Assembly (NCBI GenBank): GCA_000697335.1
Contig: JNEM01016117.1
Location: 1 to 43,563, forward strand
Direction: 5' to 3'
DNA: 43,563 nt
Origin: Conidiobolus incongruus B7586
Lineage: Eukaryota; Entomophthoromycota; Entomophthoromycetes; Entomophthorales; Conidiobolaceae
Shown: positions 11,873 through 25,084 of the stretch, piece after piece
Layout of the letters: each line of letters starts with the position of its first letter
Numbering within the stretch: position 1 is the first letter of the stretch
The notes under the pieces: generated by a model
What the model saw: only the letters and a program-made list of their open reading frames with translations
Told to the model about the DNA's origin: nothing
Database searches by the model: none
Position numbers and translations under genes: made by a program

Positions 11873-12195
11873 ACTTAAATAAGTATAAATAAAATACCTG
11901 GTAACCCTCCCAACTGTATTTTATCACCAATACCTAAAGCGTGGTCATCCCCTAAAAAAGATATTAATAATTAAAATAATATATAATAAAATATTTAAAT
12001 TACCAAAGATGACCATTTTTTGTTCAAATTTTTGATAAGCTTTACCAGTTGGTTGAAATACCCACTAAATTAATATTAATTAATAATTATTAAATAATTT
12101 ATTAATATTACTTGACACCATTGAATATATTTAATATATAAGAATTGATAAATTTGTATAAATAAATTTAACAAAGATTGTTGTAGTGACGACAT
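11010..12195 (-). CDS. SGNH/GDSL-hydrolase-like protein with Asp at the nucleophile position
   Basis: Eight exons splice in frame: 12195-12112, 12064-12004, 11951-11898, 11829-11708, 11657-11554, 11502-11326, 11268-11163 and 11105-11010. They give 267 residues and a TAA stop. The N-terminus (residues 1-30) is hydrophobic and aromatic (LLNLFIQIYQFLYIKYIQW), perhaps a membrane anchor. SGNH landmarks appear in order: block I VIFGDDHALGIGD (about 46-58), a block II Gly in FNFGKFQ, block III LLGSNDE (135-141) and block V WDRQHFNEKG (228-237), which supplies the Asp and His of the usual triad. In block I the expected GDS is GDD, so Asp51 stands where the catalytic Ser should be. It is therefore either a pseudo-enzyme or a divergent subfamily. 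The fold is confident, activity and substrate unknown. Confidence 0.85.
11842..11872 (+). repeat. Composite (TA)n(TG)n microsatellite inside an intron
   Basis: About ten TA units run into five to six TG units within the third intron of the SGNH-like gene. They lengthen that intron but leave its donor (GTATTT) and acceptor (ATTAG) intact. Confidence 0.9.
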
Positions 12196-12794
12196 TTTGT
12201 TAAGTTAATTTAGTATTAATGTGATTATAATTTAATAAAATATTTTGGGAATGGAAGAGTATATGGGATTGACAGAATTTAGAATGTTCTGAAAGAATTA
12301 ATATAATCTGAAATAAAATTTATAAATATAATTTTATTCTAGAAATTTAAATTTGATAATTTAATCAATAAAAAGGTTATTGCTATTTAATTAATGATTA
12401 TTGATATATTGTTTTTGTTTATTTAGGCCATTTTATAAACATTTAATACTGAAAGTAGCATATTGTGGATCTGAAAATTGAATTAAAAATATCAAAATAG
12501 TTAGCATTTTGATATTTTAAAACTTATTAAATAGTAAATGTTTTATTGAACCGATTGGGGTTGTGTTAATTTTTTATAATTATAATTTTAGTATGTTGGA
12601 GATATTGGATAAAAGATATAAATCGAATAAATTAGTTAATTTCATGAGTAAGTTTTGGATTTGTCATACTCAGAGAGTTGTATTAATCATAATATGAAAT
12701 AATGAGTATTAAAAATAGTAATTATTTAAATAATTAAATTACGATATGATAAATGTTTTAAGGAATTAAAAATTAAATACAATTAATTTAATAC
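12196..12794. other. Intergenic spacer
   Basis: AT-rich spacer between the start of the SGNH-like gene and the 3' end of the phosphatase gene, both on the minus strand. I see no open frame or RNA gene in it. Confidence 0.6.
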
Positions 12795-13995
12795 TTATTC
12801 GCCATCACGCTCGATTGGAATATCTTCAATGTATTTCAAAGCTTCTCTAATGATGGAGAACGAGTGCTCTTCAGCCTTGCGAATATCTTCAGGATTGTTT
12901 AAATCGCGATTCAAAAGAACTTTGTCGGTAGCTCTGAGTGCTACAACCTTTCTGGCACAGAGATCGAAGGTTTGATGGTCGTCTAACTTGAGATCTTGAT
13001 CTTCCTTACCGTAAGTGCCACCGTGGCTGATGACCATGCCGCCAGCTTCCCTCACAATTAACAAGGCTGCAGCGTAGTCCCAAATGTGGGGACCTGTTTC
13101 CCAAAAGAAGTCAGCACTGCCTTTAGCGAGAACCATCATGTTCATTGCGCATGCTCCCATACTGCGGATACCCCTGCAGTGGGCGCCTCCATCTTCCTTG
13201 GATAGCATGAGACGGTGCATGGCTTGGACCTTGGGAAGGAGATCAGCATTCAAGCGTTGACCCCCGTATTCTGCAAGGAGGAGACATTCGCTTAGAGAGT
13301 TGAGAGGTTGAACATTAGGATAAGAAAGAGGTAAACGCTTATTTCCATTCAAGTAAGCACCCTTTCCTTTTTGGGCAGTGAATAACTGTCAAAATTATTA
13401 GTCAAATAATAATGATATGAAAATGTGTTATTAGATACTTCATTTAAAATAGGATTATGAATCACACCAATTACAACTTCCTGGTTGATAGCTACGGCAA
13501 TAGACACACAGCAATATGGAAATCTATATCATATTAATTAAAATAATCGTTAACTAATAAAAAAATAAAATCACCCATGAACAAAGTTAGTAGTACCGTC
13601 TACCATAAAAATTGATAAATGATATTCTTTAAAAAACTGATAATAAAAGATATATACCTATAGGGTCAACAATCCAAGTAGGTTCATCGGTCAATTTCCA
13701 CTTCTTACCCTCACTAGAACTCTCTTCGCCGACGCATCTGCCCTCAAAGTCAATAACTCCCTCAAAAAAAGTAATATCCAGCTTACCTATGGTTAGGGTA
13801 CTTCTCTCTAATTTTAGAAAAAATAAAGGTCTCAATTTTTTTATCAAATTCGGTCACTAAATCACTCTGATCAATTTTTGTATTGAGACTGGTATCTTTC
13901 CACTCTAACTTGGTTTTGAAACCTTCTGTGAGGTAGATACCGCTCTTAATCGCTAGATCGATTGCGAATTCGTAGTATTCTCCGATTTCTGACAT
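12795..13995 (-). CDS. INM1: Inositol monophosphatase family enzyme
   Basis: Five exons (13995-13787, 13737-13658, 13599-13575, 13523-13439, 13385-12795) give 329 residues ending in TAA. Third and second intron acceptors were chosen because they restore the conserved motifs. Family hallmarks: a GEES metal-site segment (about 73-76), WIVDPIDGTTNFVHG (about 91-105, with the metal-binding Asp94 and Asp97) and the second signature WDYAAALLIVREAGG (Asp near 236). The family removes phosphate from myo-inositol phosphates using Mg2+ in the cytosol, feeding inositol into phosphoinositide synthesis, and is lithium-sensitive. It is longer than the usual 270-280 residues, because of an insert-like segment after LMLSKEDGG and a longer C-terminus. 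A related role on other sugar phosphates or quinate-pathway QutG-like use cannot be excluded. Confidence 0.93.
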
Positions 13996-16089
13996 CTGTA
14001 TTATTTAAGATTATTATTGATTAATGATTATTATGGATTCAATGTTTGATGAGATGATGTATTAAATCATTGAAAATTGAATTTATGGGTTTCATTTACC
14101 AATATTATCAACTAATTTTATCACGTTTCAAAATTTATAATTGATTTAGGATATTTCAAGCGTTTGTGAGATTTTATATTATTTAGTAATTAATTTAATA
14201 AAGAAAATGATACTAGCCTGATTATATAATTATAATATATATTTATTGAAAAATAAGGTATATTTTCTTATTTTATTTTAAATTTGAAAATTAAAATTTA
14301 TCATTTAAAAAATTTTTTTCAAAATTTAAAATTTGATAATTATTCAACTCTAAAGGTATAAAATTAATTAATGATACCAAGTATTAAGAAATTGATTGTT
14401 AATCAGTAAACGAAAATAAATTAATATATTGATATATTAAATTTAATTTTTTTTAAAAAAAATATATTGTATAATATATATTAAAACAATAACTTTCAAC
14501 AGTCAATAAATTTTCAAGTGATATTCAGAATGTATAAGAACAATAGTGATTTAGAAGTATAATCACTACTTGCCACGCTGTAGACTGGGTTATAGTTCCC
14601 TGTTATTGCATCTCATTGAACTGTTTAAATTCCTTAAGATCTTGTTTTAATTCATAGTAAAAATACTTGATTAAAAGATATCAATGATAATATTTTCGAA
14701 TCCTTGAAATAGTAGTGTAAATCAAATTTGATAAATATCATTAATATAATAATATTTTGAAATATTATTATAATTAACATTCATTTGATATAATTAATCA
14801 ATGAATAAATTAGATTAATATCAATTAAAACTTCATCAAGTGCTATATTAGTATCTTGTGAATAAATATAGAATTTCTAGTTATTTTAATTAAAATTCTA
14901 TCAAATATTGTTTAAATCATGATTATAGTTAACTAAGATACAATGAGATATAAATTTGATAAACAAAATATCAAAAGATTACAATTATTTTTTCTGAAAT
15001 TATTGAATATATACAGAAATAAAATGGTGATAATAATCTATAATCTTTATATATTAGTTTTATTTTTATCCTATAAAATATGATTTGGATTTTCTTTTAT
15101 AAAGTTAAATTAGTTTCAAAAGTTTTATTTTAAAATTGACCCAAAAATAGAATTTAATATTTTAGATAATATATATACATGCATAACTATTTGATTGTAA
15201 TAATCTTATAGATTAAGAGCCTTTTTTGAAATTATTTAGATGTTCAAAATTGTAGCTGTATATTTTGTTAATAACCAGTTTGGAATGTGATTGGTTTAAT
15301 TTTGAATCAGTTATTTCCTTTGTATAAAATAAAACTAAAAAAAATGTTAAAAAAGGTGAATGATTTATTAAAAATTATTTATTTAATTGACTATTAAATA
15401 TAAATCAATAATATTTTGAACATATATAAATAGAAAATTTTAAAATTCTCATAATTTTTTAAAAAAATAATTATATTGAAATAAATTTTCTTTAAAGTCA
15501 ATTTTAATCATTTTTAAAAAATTGTCAAAGAAAATATTTAGTCCATGTTTAACTTAACTACTACAAAACTGAATACAAGTTGCTCGTAATTTTGCTAAAT
15601 TTTGTGAAATAGGACTATTTTTTAGTTTATTCATATTTGTTTCAATAATTAAAATGTTTAATTTAAAAAATATTGAGATTTAGGATATAGTATCAAAGAT
15701 ATATTATATTAAATATTTATATATTTTTAACAGTTTTTATAATAATAATAATATACTTGCAAAAATTTTAATTAATCTAACAATTTACAATTAAAATTCT
15801 AAATTTAGCGTAAGTTTACATCAATTTAAAATTCATCAAAAATTAAAATTCCCCAATTTCAATTTCAATATTCTTAACCAAGTTTAAGCTATTCCTTTAT
15901 TGTTAATTGGGATCGCCATATAAAGTGTCTGAAATTCAGAATCTATTTAATTATTTCTATAAAATTTTTTTACTACTGGATTAAATATATATATGTCAAT
16001 TTCAAGTCTGAGCAAATTGGATTAAATCTTTGATAATAATTTTAGTTAGAGCTCACTGAGTACATTATCCCAAATTTGAAGTTTCTTCA
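13996..16089. other. AT-rich intergenic region
   Basis: Two kilobases between the phosphatase start and the broken permease copy. A slightly GC-richer patch lies near 14560-14630 but holds no recognisable gene. The final 150 bp may be the old promoter of the permease copy (a TATAAAG-like string near 15920). Confidence 0.5.
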
Positions 16090-17274
16090 ACGCGTATTCG
16101 AGTGTGATATGTATGATTCCAGGCATTGGAATTTTGAGATTGTCCTACATTTTGAATCAGGGTGGTTGGTTTGCACTCGTTTTCATCTACATCTCTGGAG
16201 CTTTCGCTGCAAATAACGGAATTCTGCTCATCGAAGGTTTGTATGTCGATCCCAACAACTAGTTGATGACTTTCCCAGAAATTGGATACGCGGCATTTGG
16301 CATGTGAGGCAATATATTGATGCAGATGTTTCACTACATCATTTTGATTGGAGTGAGTATAATCTTTATGATGTTAATCGGTTTGAACGTTACGGAATTG
16401 ACTCATAAAACTTTGGTCGCTTTGAATCTCAAGATTTGGACCCTTATTGTTAGATTGGTTGTAGGTGCTCCGCTCAATATTTTTTAAAACTGTAAAAGAA
16501 ATCACTATTTTGGGGGCACTTGGTACCGTTTCTACCATATTGGTTATGTTCCTTGTAATGAAATTTGGTTTTAGTAATCTTTTGAATCAAACAAATATTG
16601 AACATAAAATCATTATCAGGAGAGGTCTTCCAGCTGCATTGGCAACCATTAGTTCCTCATTTGTAGGTGATAACGTTTGCCCCCGTATTGAAGCAAGTAT
16701 GTTATGTCCTCGCCAATGGAAATGAGTGATGATCTCAGCCATTGTTACTGTGTTTCACTTACACCATTATTTATGTAGCCGGATATTACCTATATGATTA
16801 TAAGGTCAAACCTCACATTTTATCAAATTTGCCAGAAACAATTTGGACTATAATATCTTTGTTTTTATTACTTTTCATATCTTATTTACAGCACTAATCG
16901 TCTTATGCTCAGCGCGCGCTGAATTTCAAAAGGCCATTTTCAAACAAACGCTCGATATCAAATCTACTTGGCGTATGTGGTTCCAAAGAGCTGTTTTAAG
17001 AATAGTATTATTAGCAATAGTCATTTGTGTAGCCATTTACGTACCAGTTTTCGCTGACTTCGTGTCACTAGTTGGCTCCATCTCAGGATGTATTGTATCA
17101 TTCATTTTACCCCCAGTATTTCACTTGAAATTATTTGACTGTAAAAACCGCTGGATCTTCACCTATATCTGGATTTTAATCATATTTATCGTAGGTATTT
17201 TAGGTAATGTCCTCGACACGATTGATGCAATAATCAGTTTGAATAATTATTTCTATCCTACCACTATCAATTAA
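16090..17274 (+). pseudogene. Broken copy of the AAAP amino-acid permease at 21315-22592
   Basis: Translated pieces align along nearly the whole intact relative in this window. Examples are SFFNAYSSVICMIPGIGIL, then ILNQGGW and YISGAFAA, FPEIGYAAFG, KEITILGALGTVSTILV, RRGLPAALATIS, LDIKSTWRMWFQRAVLRIV and the end YIWILIIFIVGILGNV. The reading is interrupted by a TAG at 16260, TGA at 16305 and 16723 (both at Trp positions of the intact gene), a frameshift near 16484 within a T-run, and further shifts between about 16740 and 16850. The first 30-35 residues are not recognisable. The last 140 residues remain open (16843-17274, TAA), so decay is uneven. It is in the opposite orientation to its relative, about 4 kb away, which suggests an inverted duplication followed by loss of one copy. 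Confidence 0.92.
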
Positions 17275-20200
17275 TTAATTAATTTGATTATAGTCATTAC
17301 TTAAAATCATTCAATGAAAAAAATGAAACTTGTTTTTTGATAAAATTTTAATGGATATTCAGTTTTAATTCAAAATATCCATCATGAACTGTAACTTTTC
17401 AGTTATTCGTACTTTAAATTCATTATTTTTAAATTCTATTTCGAGATTTTATATATAATAAATTTGTCAATAAATGAATTAAATTCTCTTTACCAGTAAT
17501 TTATCTTTTTTTAAAATAATCTATTAATATTTTTTTATAGATATAAAAAATTCTCAAACAATAAATTGTGTTCCAATTAACATATTAATGTTAATATAAA
17601 ATTTTAAAATGATCCTCATTATTAATATTTTATTTTCATATTTATTAAATATAAGTATTTTATTTATTTTTATTTCAACCTTGTTTAAATAAAGTATTAC
17701 CTGATGGATATAAATCATTAAAATTTTTTTCATATTATCACATAATAAAATATTTAAAACTACACATATTTAAATTTATACACTCAATGATATCATAAGA
17801 TATTATTGATAACCAATATTTTTCTCAAAATGCGAATTGGAACCAATTAAAATGGAAATTTTCCACAGTAACTTGAACTATAATATTTTCTTAATAATAT
17901 TCATTATAATTTTATAGTAGAAAATGTAATATATATTATCAAGTATTTAATAAGTTTACTATTTTATTAATCAAAAAATTGATAATCATTGATTTTTGAA
18001 TATTGTTTATAAATACTTTATTTTGATAATGATAATGAAATATTTGAATAAAGGTTAGAATAATTTGATTATTTTTTCTTTATGATAGCATTGAACTTTG
18101 GCATGCTTAAAGAATGATTCTTAACAGATAACGTTGGTTAAGATATATGATTTATTCAATAATTTAGTTATGAGAATTAATTTTTTGTTTCAAAATTCAA
18201 TAATAAATATCAGGTAATTATATGAAAAAGAAAAAGAATAATTTAACAAATTTGATATTATCTAATCTATTGAATAGATAGACAAGAATAAAATGATAAT
18301 TCAATATTCATATAATTATTGCAATAAAAATTAATCGCTTGATTAATAAAATTCAAAAAAAATCTGTGATTATTTATTTTGAAAAGTAATCAATTCCTAA
18401 TACCTTGAATCATTCTATAAATAATTTAAATAAACTGGGTTATATTTAAAAAGCTTGAACTATGGAATGTGAGTTTATATTTAAATTTAAAAACTAGTTA
18501 TGAAAACTATAAAATATAAGTATTAATCACAGACCTTATTGTTAAATTAGCATATCATATTATTAGGGATACAATCAATTTTAATTTACGAGGTTAAAGC
18601 ATTTTAAGATATCTGACTTAAATGCAACGAAAAATACAATAGATATGATTGTTTATATTGTACGTATTATATAAAAATAATCGAATATATTATTTGTAAT
18701 AACAGGAGAATCTTAGAGATTAATTTATTAATAAACCGATCAAACATTTTTAAATTGCAAATACTATTATAAAAAAGGGTCTATTTCATCCAGATTAATT
18801 ATATCATTTTAATCAGATAAATATACAAAATGTATATCATTAGTAACTCCTTTATTTAATATTAATAAATATGATTGATAAATTTAGTTTTAAAATATAG
18901 TAAAAATTTATAGATATTAATCCAATGAATTTATGTGTTATAATTTATATAACTTAATATTTATTTCAATCTAGAAGATATTACCAAACAAACAAGTATT
19001 GGGTAGTATATTTTATATAATATTCTATATTTATTGTTTTGATCCTTTAATTAATAATATATATCATGTAAAATTTCATAAATTTTATTAATTCAACCAA
19101 TAAACCGATGTATATAAATAATTACAGCTTATAATAGTAAAATTATTCACATTTTTTACAAATAAAAGCTTGATATAGTATGATATATATAAATAAATAC
19201 AGGACTGATTGTATTTTTGAATATATTATTGAATAGTTCACATATAATATGAACTGATATTTAATTATTATGAATATATTATAAAATATAATTACAATTA
19301 TATATTAACAAAACTAACTTTTTTGATAAAAATTTTCAATTATATTAGTAATAATAATCTAATTAAATATTTCCAGTCAACATTTTATGAATATAATAAT
19401 AATAATAATTAAAAAATTATTATTGGGTAATTATAATTTTAACATGTATTATGGTATTCGTGAAATACTATATATGCATATAGAGTAAACTATTTGACAT
19501 TATATGAATTATTAATCTGCCAAGCAAATCATATTGTATAAGAAGATTTTAACCTACAAGTATATTATACATCTATATAATAATGGCTGATAAATATCTC
19601 TTCAATTGTAGTATAATGATTATTAATTCAATTAGAAATAGTGTTGTATTTCAAAATTAATCATCTCTTCCAGTTTGATAGCTAAACCAATATTATTTCT
19701 ATTTTAAGCTGGCTTTGTCAGTCTATAATTGAAGGATACTCTTTGTTCTCTTTATTTTCTTTATTAGATTTTATCCAAATCCCATATCATTCATTGATTC
19801 AATTATTTAAACCTACAGTCCCGATACGTTAAAGAGCAGGATTAATAAATAATTTACTAAATCATATTTTGAGTACTTTTCTAACTACGATCTTTATTTA
19901 TAAAACTTAATATAAAACACAACAATAGAATAAATATAATGGGAATGTTCAAATTGGGAAAAATTTTTAAATAATTTGGCATCAAAATTAATATAAAAAT
20001 ATAGTAATCTGAATTGGATTTAGTAATTAAATATTGACTCATTCTAGTAAAATGTCTATTTTAAAAAGTATGAACAGAAATTGACCAAGTATTCATTTAA
20101 TTTATATAATTACTGTAAATAAGAAAACCCAAAGTTGATAATTATGTTACCATAAGATTTTCAATGTCATTAAAATCATTGATTAATCAAGTTTAATTGG

Positions 20201-21314
20201 ATATTTCACTCCAAAATACATCATACCGTTCTTAGATCTTGTATGATGACTATGAAAAATAAGATAGTGATAAATAATCAATTAAAATATTAAAATCATA
20301 TTTGAATTGTAAAATTTAGAATTGATTGATTATATATTCTAAAAAATTTATTTAATCAATCTCAAAAATATTTTTTAATAAATTTTTATACACTTTAAAG
20401 TCATTCAAAATAATGAAAATTATTTAACGCAAATAATCATGTTTCTTACTATATATATATATATATATATATTTGATATTTGAAAGGTTATGCTACAAAT
20501 GTTCGTTTTTAACAAAAGTTAATTTTAAAAGTAAATAATCATAAAATTAAACATATATCCTGTTAATCATCAAAATAATTCCACGATATTTAAACTTCTT
20601 AAAAGTTTATATTAATTTAAGAATCAAGTACAATATTAAGTTTTATATCAAATAATTCTTTATAAAATTATTCATTTTTAATTTGCTATTCAAATATTTA
20701 GAAATTAATTCTGTCATTTGATTTTCTAAAATTAATTAAGAAATTATGGCATTTGTAGTAAAATACGACATATATCTCTTTTTTGATGACGCAAGCATCT
20801 TTATACTAATTTATCGATGTATATAATTATTAATAGGTATAATAACAGTTTATTAGACTAATATGATTATTTTAGAATTTTAATTTTAAGCTACAATGCA
20901 AGTGAAATATAAAGTTTCAATAAATAGTATTAATAAATAAGAAAAAATTAAAAAGATGAAGAATTTTAGTAGAATACGAATATTATTCAATTGTATTACT
21001 ATTTTCAGTAATAAATAATAAATTGAAATATAAACACATAATATATTAAATTTGCTTTACAAACAATATTTGATTAAAATTCAAATTCATTTAAATTATC
21101 AATTGGTTAAATGGTATTTAAAATAATTGCAGCTATAATCATTAATTCAACATCAAGTATAAAAATAGTCTCAATGATAAACTTGAATAGCATTAAAATT
21201 AGTCAAATATAAAATTTAATTAAAAATAAATAAATTTTGTTTATTTTTTTGCTGATAACATTACAGATGTCAATTTGAAAATGAATAATGCATCAAATAT
21301 GTCAATGACTTCAA
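17275..21314. other. AT-rich spacer between the two permease copies
   Basis: Four kilobases of AT-rich DNA with many short direct AT motifs and a (TA)n run near 20451-20471. No open frame, RNA gene or paired terminal repeat was recognised. A slightly more mixed patch lies at 19650-19860. Confidence 0.55.
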
Positions 21315-22592
21315 TTAATTAGTGGAAGGATGGAAATATTTGTTCAAATTGGAAACAGCATCAATTGTACCCATTACACTTCCAAAAATACCAACAGCAA
21401 AAATTAATAAAATCCAAATATAGGTAATCAACCAGCGATTCTTCCAGCCAAATAGTTTGAGATGAAATAAGGGTGGCAAAATAAATGATACCATACATCC
21501 ACCAATGGAACCAATCAATGACATGAAGTCACCGAATACTGGAACGAAAATAGCTATACAGGTGACACCAGTCAACACGATAATTCTTAAGATAGCCCTT
21601 TGAAACCACATAGTCCAAGTGGATTTCATTTCAAGAGTTTGCTTCCAAACGATTTTCTCGAATTCAATACATGCTGAGCATAAGACAATGGGAGCAGTAA
21701 ACAAAACATGAAGAGTTATAAAGACATATGATGCTATCGTCCAACCATTTTTAGGTAAATTAGCAAGGACACGAGATTCGACAGTATTGCCATATACGTA
21801 ATAACCAGCAACGCAAATAATAGTATAAGCAATACAAACAGTGGCAATAGCTGAAATCATTACCCATTTCCATTGACGTGGATGTGACATACTTGCTTCA
21901 ATATGTGGATACACATTATTACCTCCAAAAGAGAAACTAATAGTAGCTAAAGCAGCAGGAAGACCCCTCCAGATCACATCATTATGGATAATATCCTTTT
22001 GGTTGGGAAGATCACTTAAGCCTACACCTAATACTACAAAAATAACTAAAATAGTTGAAATAGCTCCAAGAGCTCCCAAGATAGTGATTTCTTTGACTGT
22101 CCTAAAAATAACAAGGGGAGTACCAACAACCAAACCTGCAATGAGAGTCCACAATTTGAGGTTCAAGGCAGCGGAAGTAGAGAGAGTGAGATCTGTGACA
22201 TTGATGCCGATTAACATAATGAAGATAGTACTCACACCGAGTAGAACAAGATAATGGAAGAACTGAACCATGATACTGCCCCACTTACCGAATGCAGCAT
22301 ATCCAATTTCTGGGAAAGTCTTGAGCTTCTTGTTAGGAACTGCGTAGAGACATTCGATCAACAGAATACCATTATATGCAGCAAAGGCCCCTGAGATATA
22401 GACGAAGATCAGAGAAGCCCAGCCACCTTGATTGAGGGTGTGAGGCAAACTTAAAATACCTACACCAGCCATCATACAGATAACGTTACCGTAAGCTCCG
22501 AAAAAAGAATAAAATCGATCCTTCAAGCTCCCATCCTTGGAAGTGGAGTCGGTGTCCAAATTAAAAACATCCGACTTGGGTTTGACAGACAT
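21315..22592 (-). CDS. Amino acid/auxin permease (AAAP) family transporter
   Basis: A single uninterrupted frame of 425 residues from ATG at 22592 (MSVKPKSD) to TAA. An upstream in-frame reading to 22601 has no better ATG, so 22592 is chosen. A hydrophilic N-terminus of about 35 residues is followed by about eleven hydrophobic segments. The first carries the AAAP signature-like string MMAGVGILSLPHTLNQGGW, and later ones ALGAISTILVIFVVLGVGLS and LATISFSFGGNNVYPHIEAS match the core of PF01490 transporters. Such proteins exchange neutral amino acids across the plasma or vacuolar membrane with protons. Substrate and membrane cannot be told from sequence. Absence of introns is unusual beside its neighbours. 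A mutated second copy lies at 16090-17274. Confidence 0.93.
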   Translation of the reverse strand: MSVKPKSDVFNLDTDSTSKDGSLKDRFYSFFGAYGNVICMMAGVGILSLPHTLNQGGWASLIFVYISGAFAAYNGILLIECLYAVPNKKLKTFPEIGYAAFGKWGSIMVQFFHYLVLLGVSTIFIMLIGINVTDLTLSTSAALNLKLWTLIAGLVVGTPLVIFRTVKEITILGALGAISTILVIFVVLGVGLSDLPNQKDIIHNDVIWRGLPAALATISFSFGGNNVYPHIEASMSHPRQWKWVMISAIATVCIAYTIICVAGYYVYGNTVESRVLANLPKNGWTIASYVFITLHVLFTAPIVLCSACIEFEKIVWKQTLEMKSTWTMWFQRAILRIIVLTGVTCIAIFVPVFGDFMSLIGSIGGCMVSFILPPLFHLKLFGWKNRWLITYIWILLIFAVGIFGSVMGTIDAVSNLNKYFHPSTN

Positions 22593-25030
22593 AATTAACA
22601 ATTAACAATACTATAAATACAATTTTCAAAATACTAAATTTTAATTAATATTCAGAAATAAATATAGAATTATAATACAAATGTAATGATGGTTAGTAAG
22701 GATGTATTTTTGATAAAATGCATTGGACCATACTCTTAGAGCCTTTTATATCTCATTGCAACATTAGACGTTGCATGTGGAACTTTGTTTAATATCCACT
22801 TATAGTAATTATCAAAAATCTGATTATGGGAAATTTGACCTGATTTCTTAAAGCTTGATATAACGAAAAGATTTCCTAATAAGGTAATTTGGTCGAAGAT
22901 GACTCAAGTATATCATTTCTTTTGATAAAGTTTAATATTATATCCCGCGATAGATTGAGCCATAAAAGGAATTAATGCGGTCAATCTTTCAAATAAATAA
23001 TTTTTATTCACTATTCAAATTATAAAATTAATGCTATAATTTTATCAAAAGAAAAATAATGTTAAGTAATTTTTATAATAAATTATCTGTATTGTTGAAA
23101 GGGTTTAGGTGATTAATAACTCCATACTTTTTATCATTCTAAGATATCAGAATTCTTTGACTTGAATTATATATCGACTGATGTTTAGATTTTAGTTTAT
23201 TTAAGAATATAAATTTTATAATTCAGTAAATTTTTTATTTAGGTATATAGTTCTTATTAAATAAAATAATATTATAATTATAATCAATTTTCTTTTAATA
23301 ATTTTCATCTACTCGATTATGGGTTCGATAAACTATTATTAATTATATTTAATCATGAATATATATATATTTAAATTCACAGATAGCATTGGCATAATCA
23401 AGCTCCATCAATCTCGACAGCATATTATATTCAATCGTGTTAAAATAATATACATAGTTAAAATTTAAAGATAAAAATAATAAAATCAGAGATATTTTTA
23501 TAAATTATATGGTTTAATTTCGTTTTGAATTCCTATCTTAATAAATTTAATATAAAAATTTTTCAAAAATATAATATTTTCAGAATGAATATAATTTTAT
23601 ATCCATATTCTTAAATAATAAGAATAATATAAGGTATTTTTCAAGTTTATTTAGATATTTGTTCTTATATTAACCGCTATTTATATATTTGGAAAAAATT
23701 ATCCATATTAATTTTAATAATCTAAAAACAATTTAAGAATTATTTATTTTTATGGATAAAGTTTAAAAAATTTTTGTACAATATGAATATTATGATATTT
23801 TTGAGTTAAAGGCTATAAGTTTTATAGTTTTATAGAATATGTACCATGCTGTGCTCTAACATTATCTTCCGTCACATTATTTATAGTTTTTTCAAGCTAA
23901 TCCCGGACTAAAATAAACATTACACAACAAAAAAGTACCATTATGAATCAATATTTTGAGCAATATTATAAGATCTAAAATTTTAAAATTTTCATTAAAT
24001 GAAACTTTATATAGAGATTAAATTTCGAATATACGCAATTCACAAAGTTTTTGTTGGGATAATAGGCTATTTTACCATCTTGCATAATATAAATTTCAAT
24101 CTTATTAACGATAATATTATCATATTCCTTTCAAGTCAATACTTGTCAAAACAGGAACTTGGAATTTAATAAATCTATATCCGAATTTTCAAAATTAATT
24201 GATTATAATAAACATTCGTGAACAAATTTCCAGTTAATTTCATTAGTCATAGAAAAGCTAAAAAAATTTATCATATGTTTATTTCAAGTTATATGAGATT
24301 GCATAATATAAATCATATTTTATATTGAATGTTAATACATCTATCTGAATTAGTTGATCTGCATATTTTTAATCAAAAGTACTTAATATTAAATATACAA
24401 TTGAATGTTATGTTCATCAGACTACAATTACTAAGTTTAAGCTATTGTCCTGAATACTTGTTCAACACATTTGTCAAAAATTTTAATGAGGGAGCTCTCA
24501 GTTCAGAGATATATTATAAAAGATAATTTGACCGTTTCCGGAATTTCCACAAGTCCTGAGCACGCCTATCGATATTTAATTAATACCAAAATATAACTTT
24601 ATTTTTAATATAAACTCAGATGTTATTTTATAATAATATTTAATTGCAAGCATATAGCATTATTTACATTGTTTAGCCCTAGTTGTATATAAATAATTCT
24701 GACTATTTTTGCCACAAAATACAATAATTACTTAAAAACTTATTAAGCAAACTTGGATATTAGGATAAAGTTAAAATGGTTACCACTATAAACTCCAAGT
24801 GGAATTAAGTTTTACTTAGTTTTTGATATAAAATTAAATTTTGATTTGAAAGGACATATAAGCATAATGGTAATGAAACCAATATAGTGTAAAGGAAGAC
24901 TTAATATAAAGTAGTGTGGCTTGCAATATGGTGCTAATATGGTGGTAGGATGTTGTAAATATAAATAAATAAGTCAACACTAATATATAAGGTTTTATAT
25001 TAAATAGTGCCAATATATTATAATACTGAT
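22593..25030. other. Intergenic AT-rich region
   Basis: This holds the permease promoter at its left end and then AT-rich spacer. A short open stretch near 24329-24526 could encode 65 residues with a leucine-rich look, but nothing around it supports a gene. From about 24780 to 24990 the plus strand is G-rich and TG-rich compared with the block that follows. Confidence 0.5.
22742..22751 (-). promoter_or_regulatory. Candidate TATA box of the permease gene
   Basis: On the minus strand TATAAAAGG lies about 150 bp upstream of the ATG at 22592, in a patch somewhat richer in GC than the surrounding spacer. GATAA-like strings occur nearby, but in DNA this AT-rich they carry little weight. Confidence 0.35.
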
Positions 25031-25084
25031 GGAATATAATATTAATATTACATATCTATCCAATAAATCTATATATATTTACTT

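Noticed and set aside
24329-24526. 65-residue plus-strand frame with a leucine-rich look
   Set aside because: No flanking exons, no composition change typical of coding DNA here, and no motif. Chance is sufficient.
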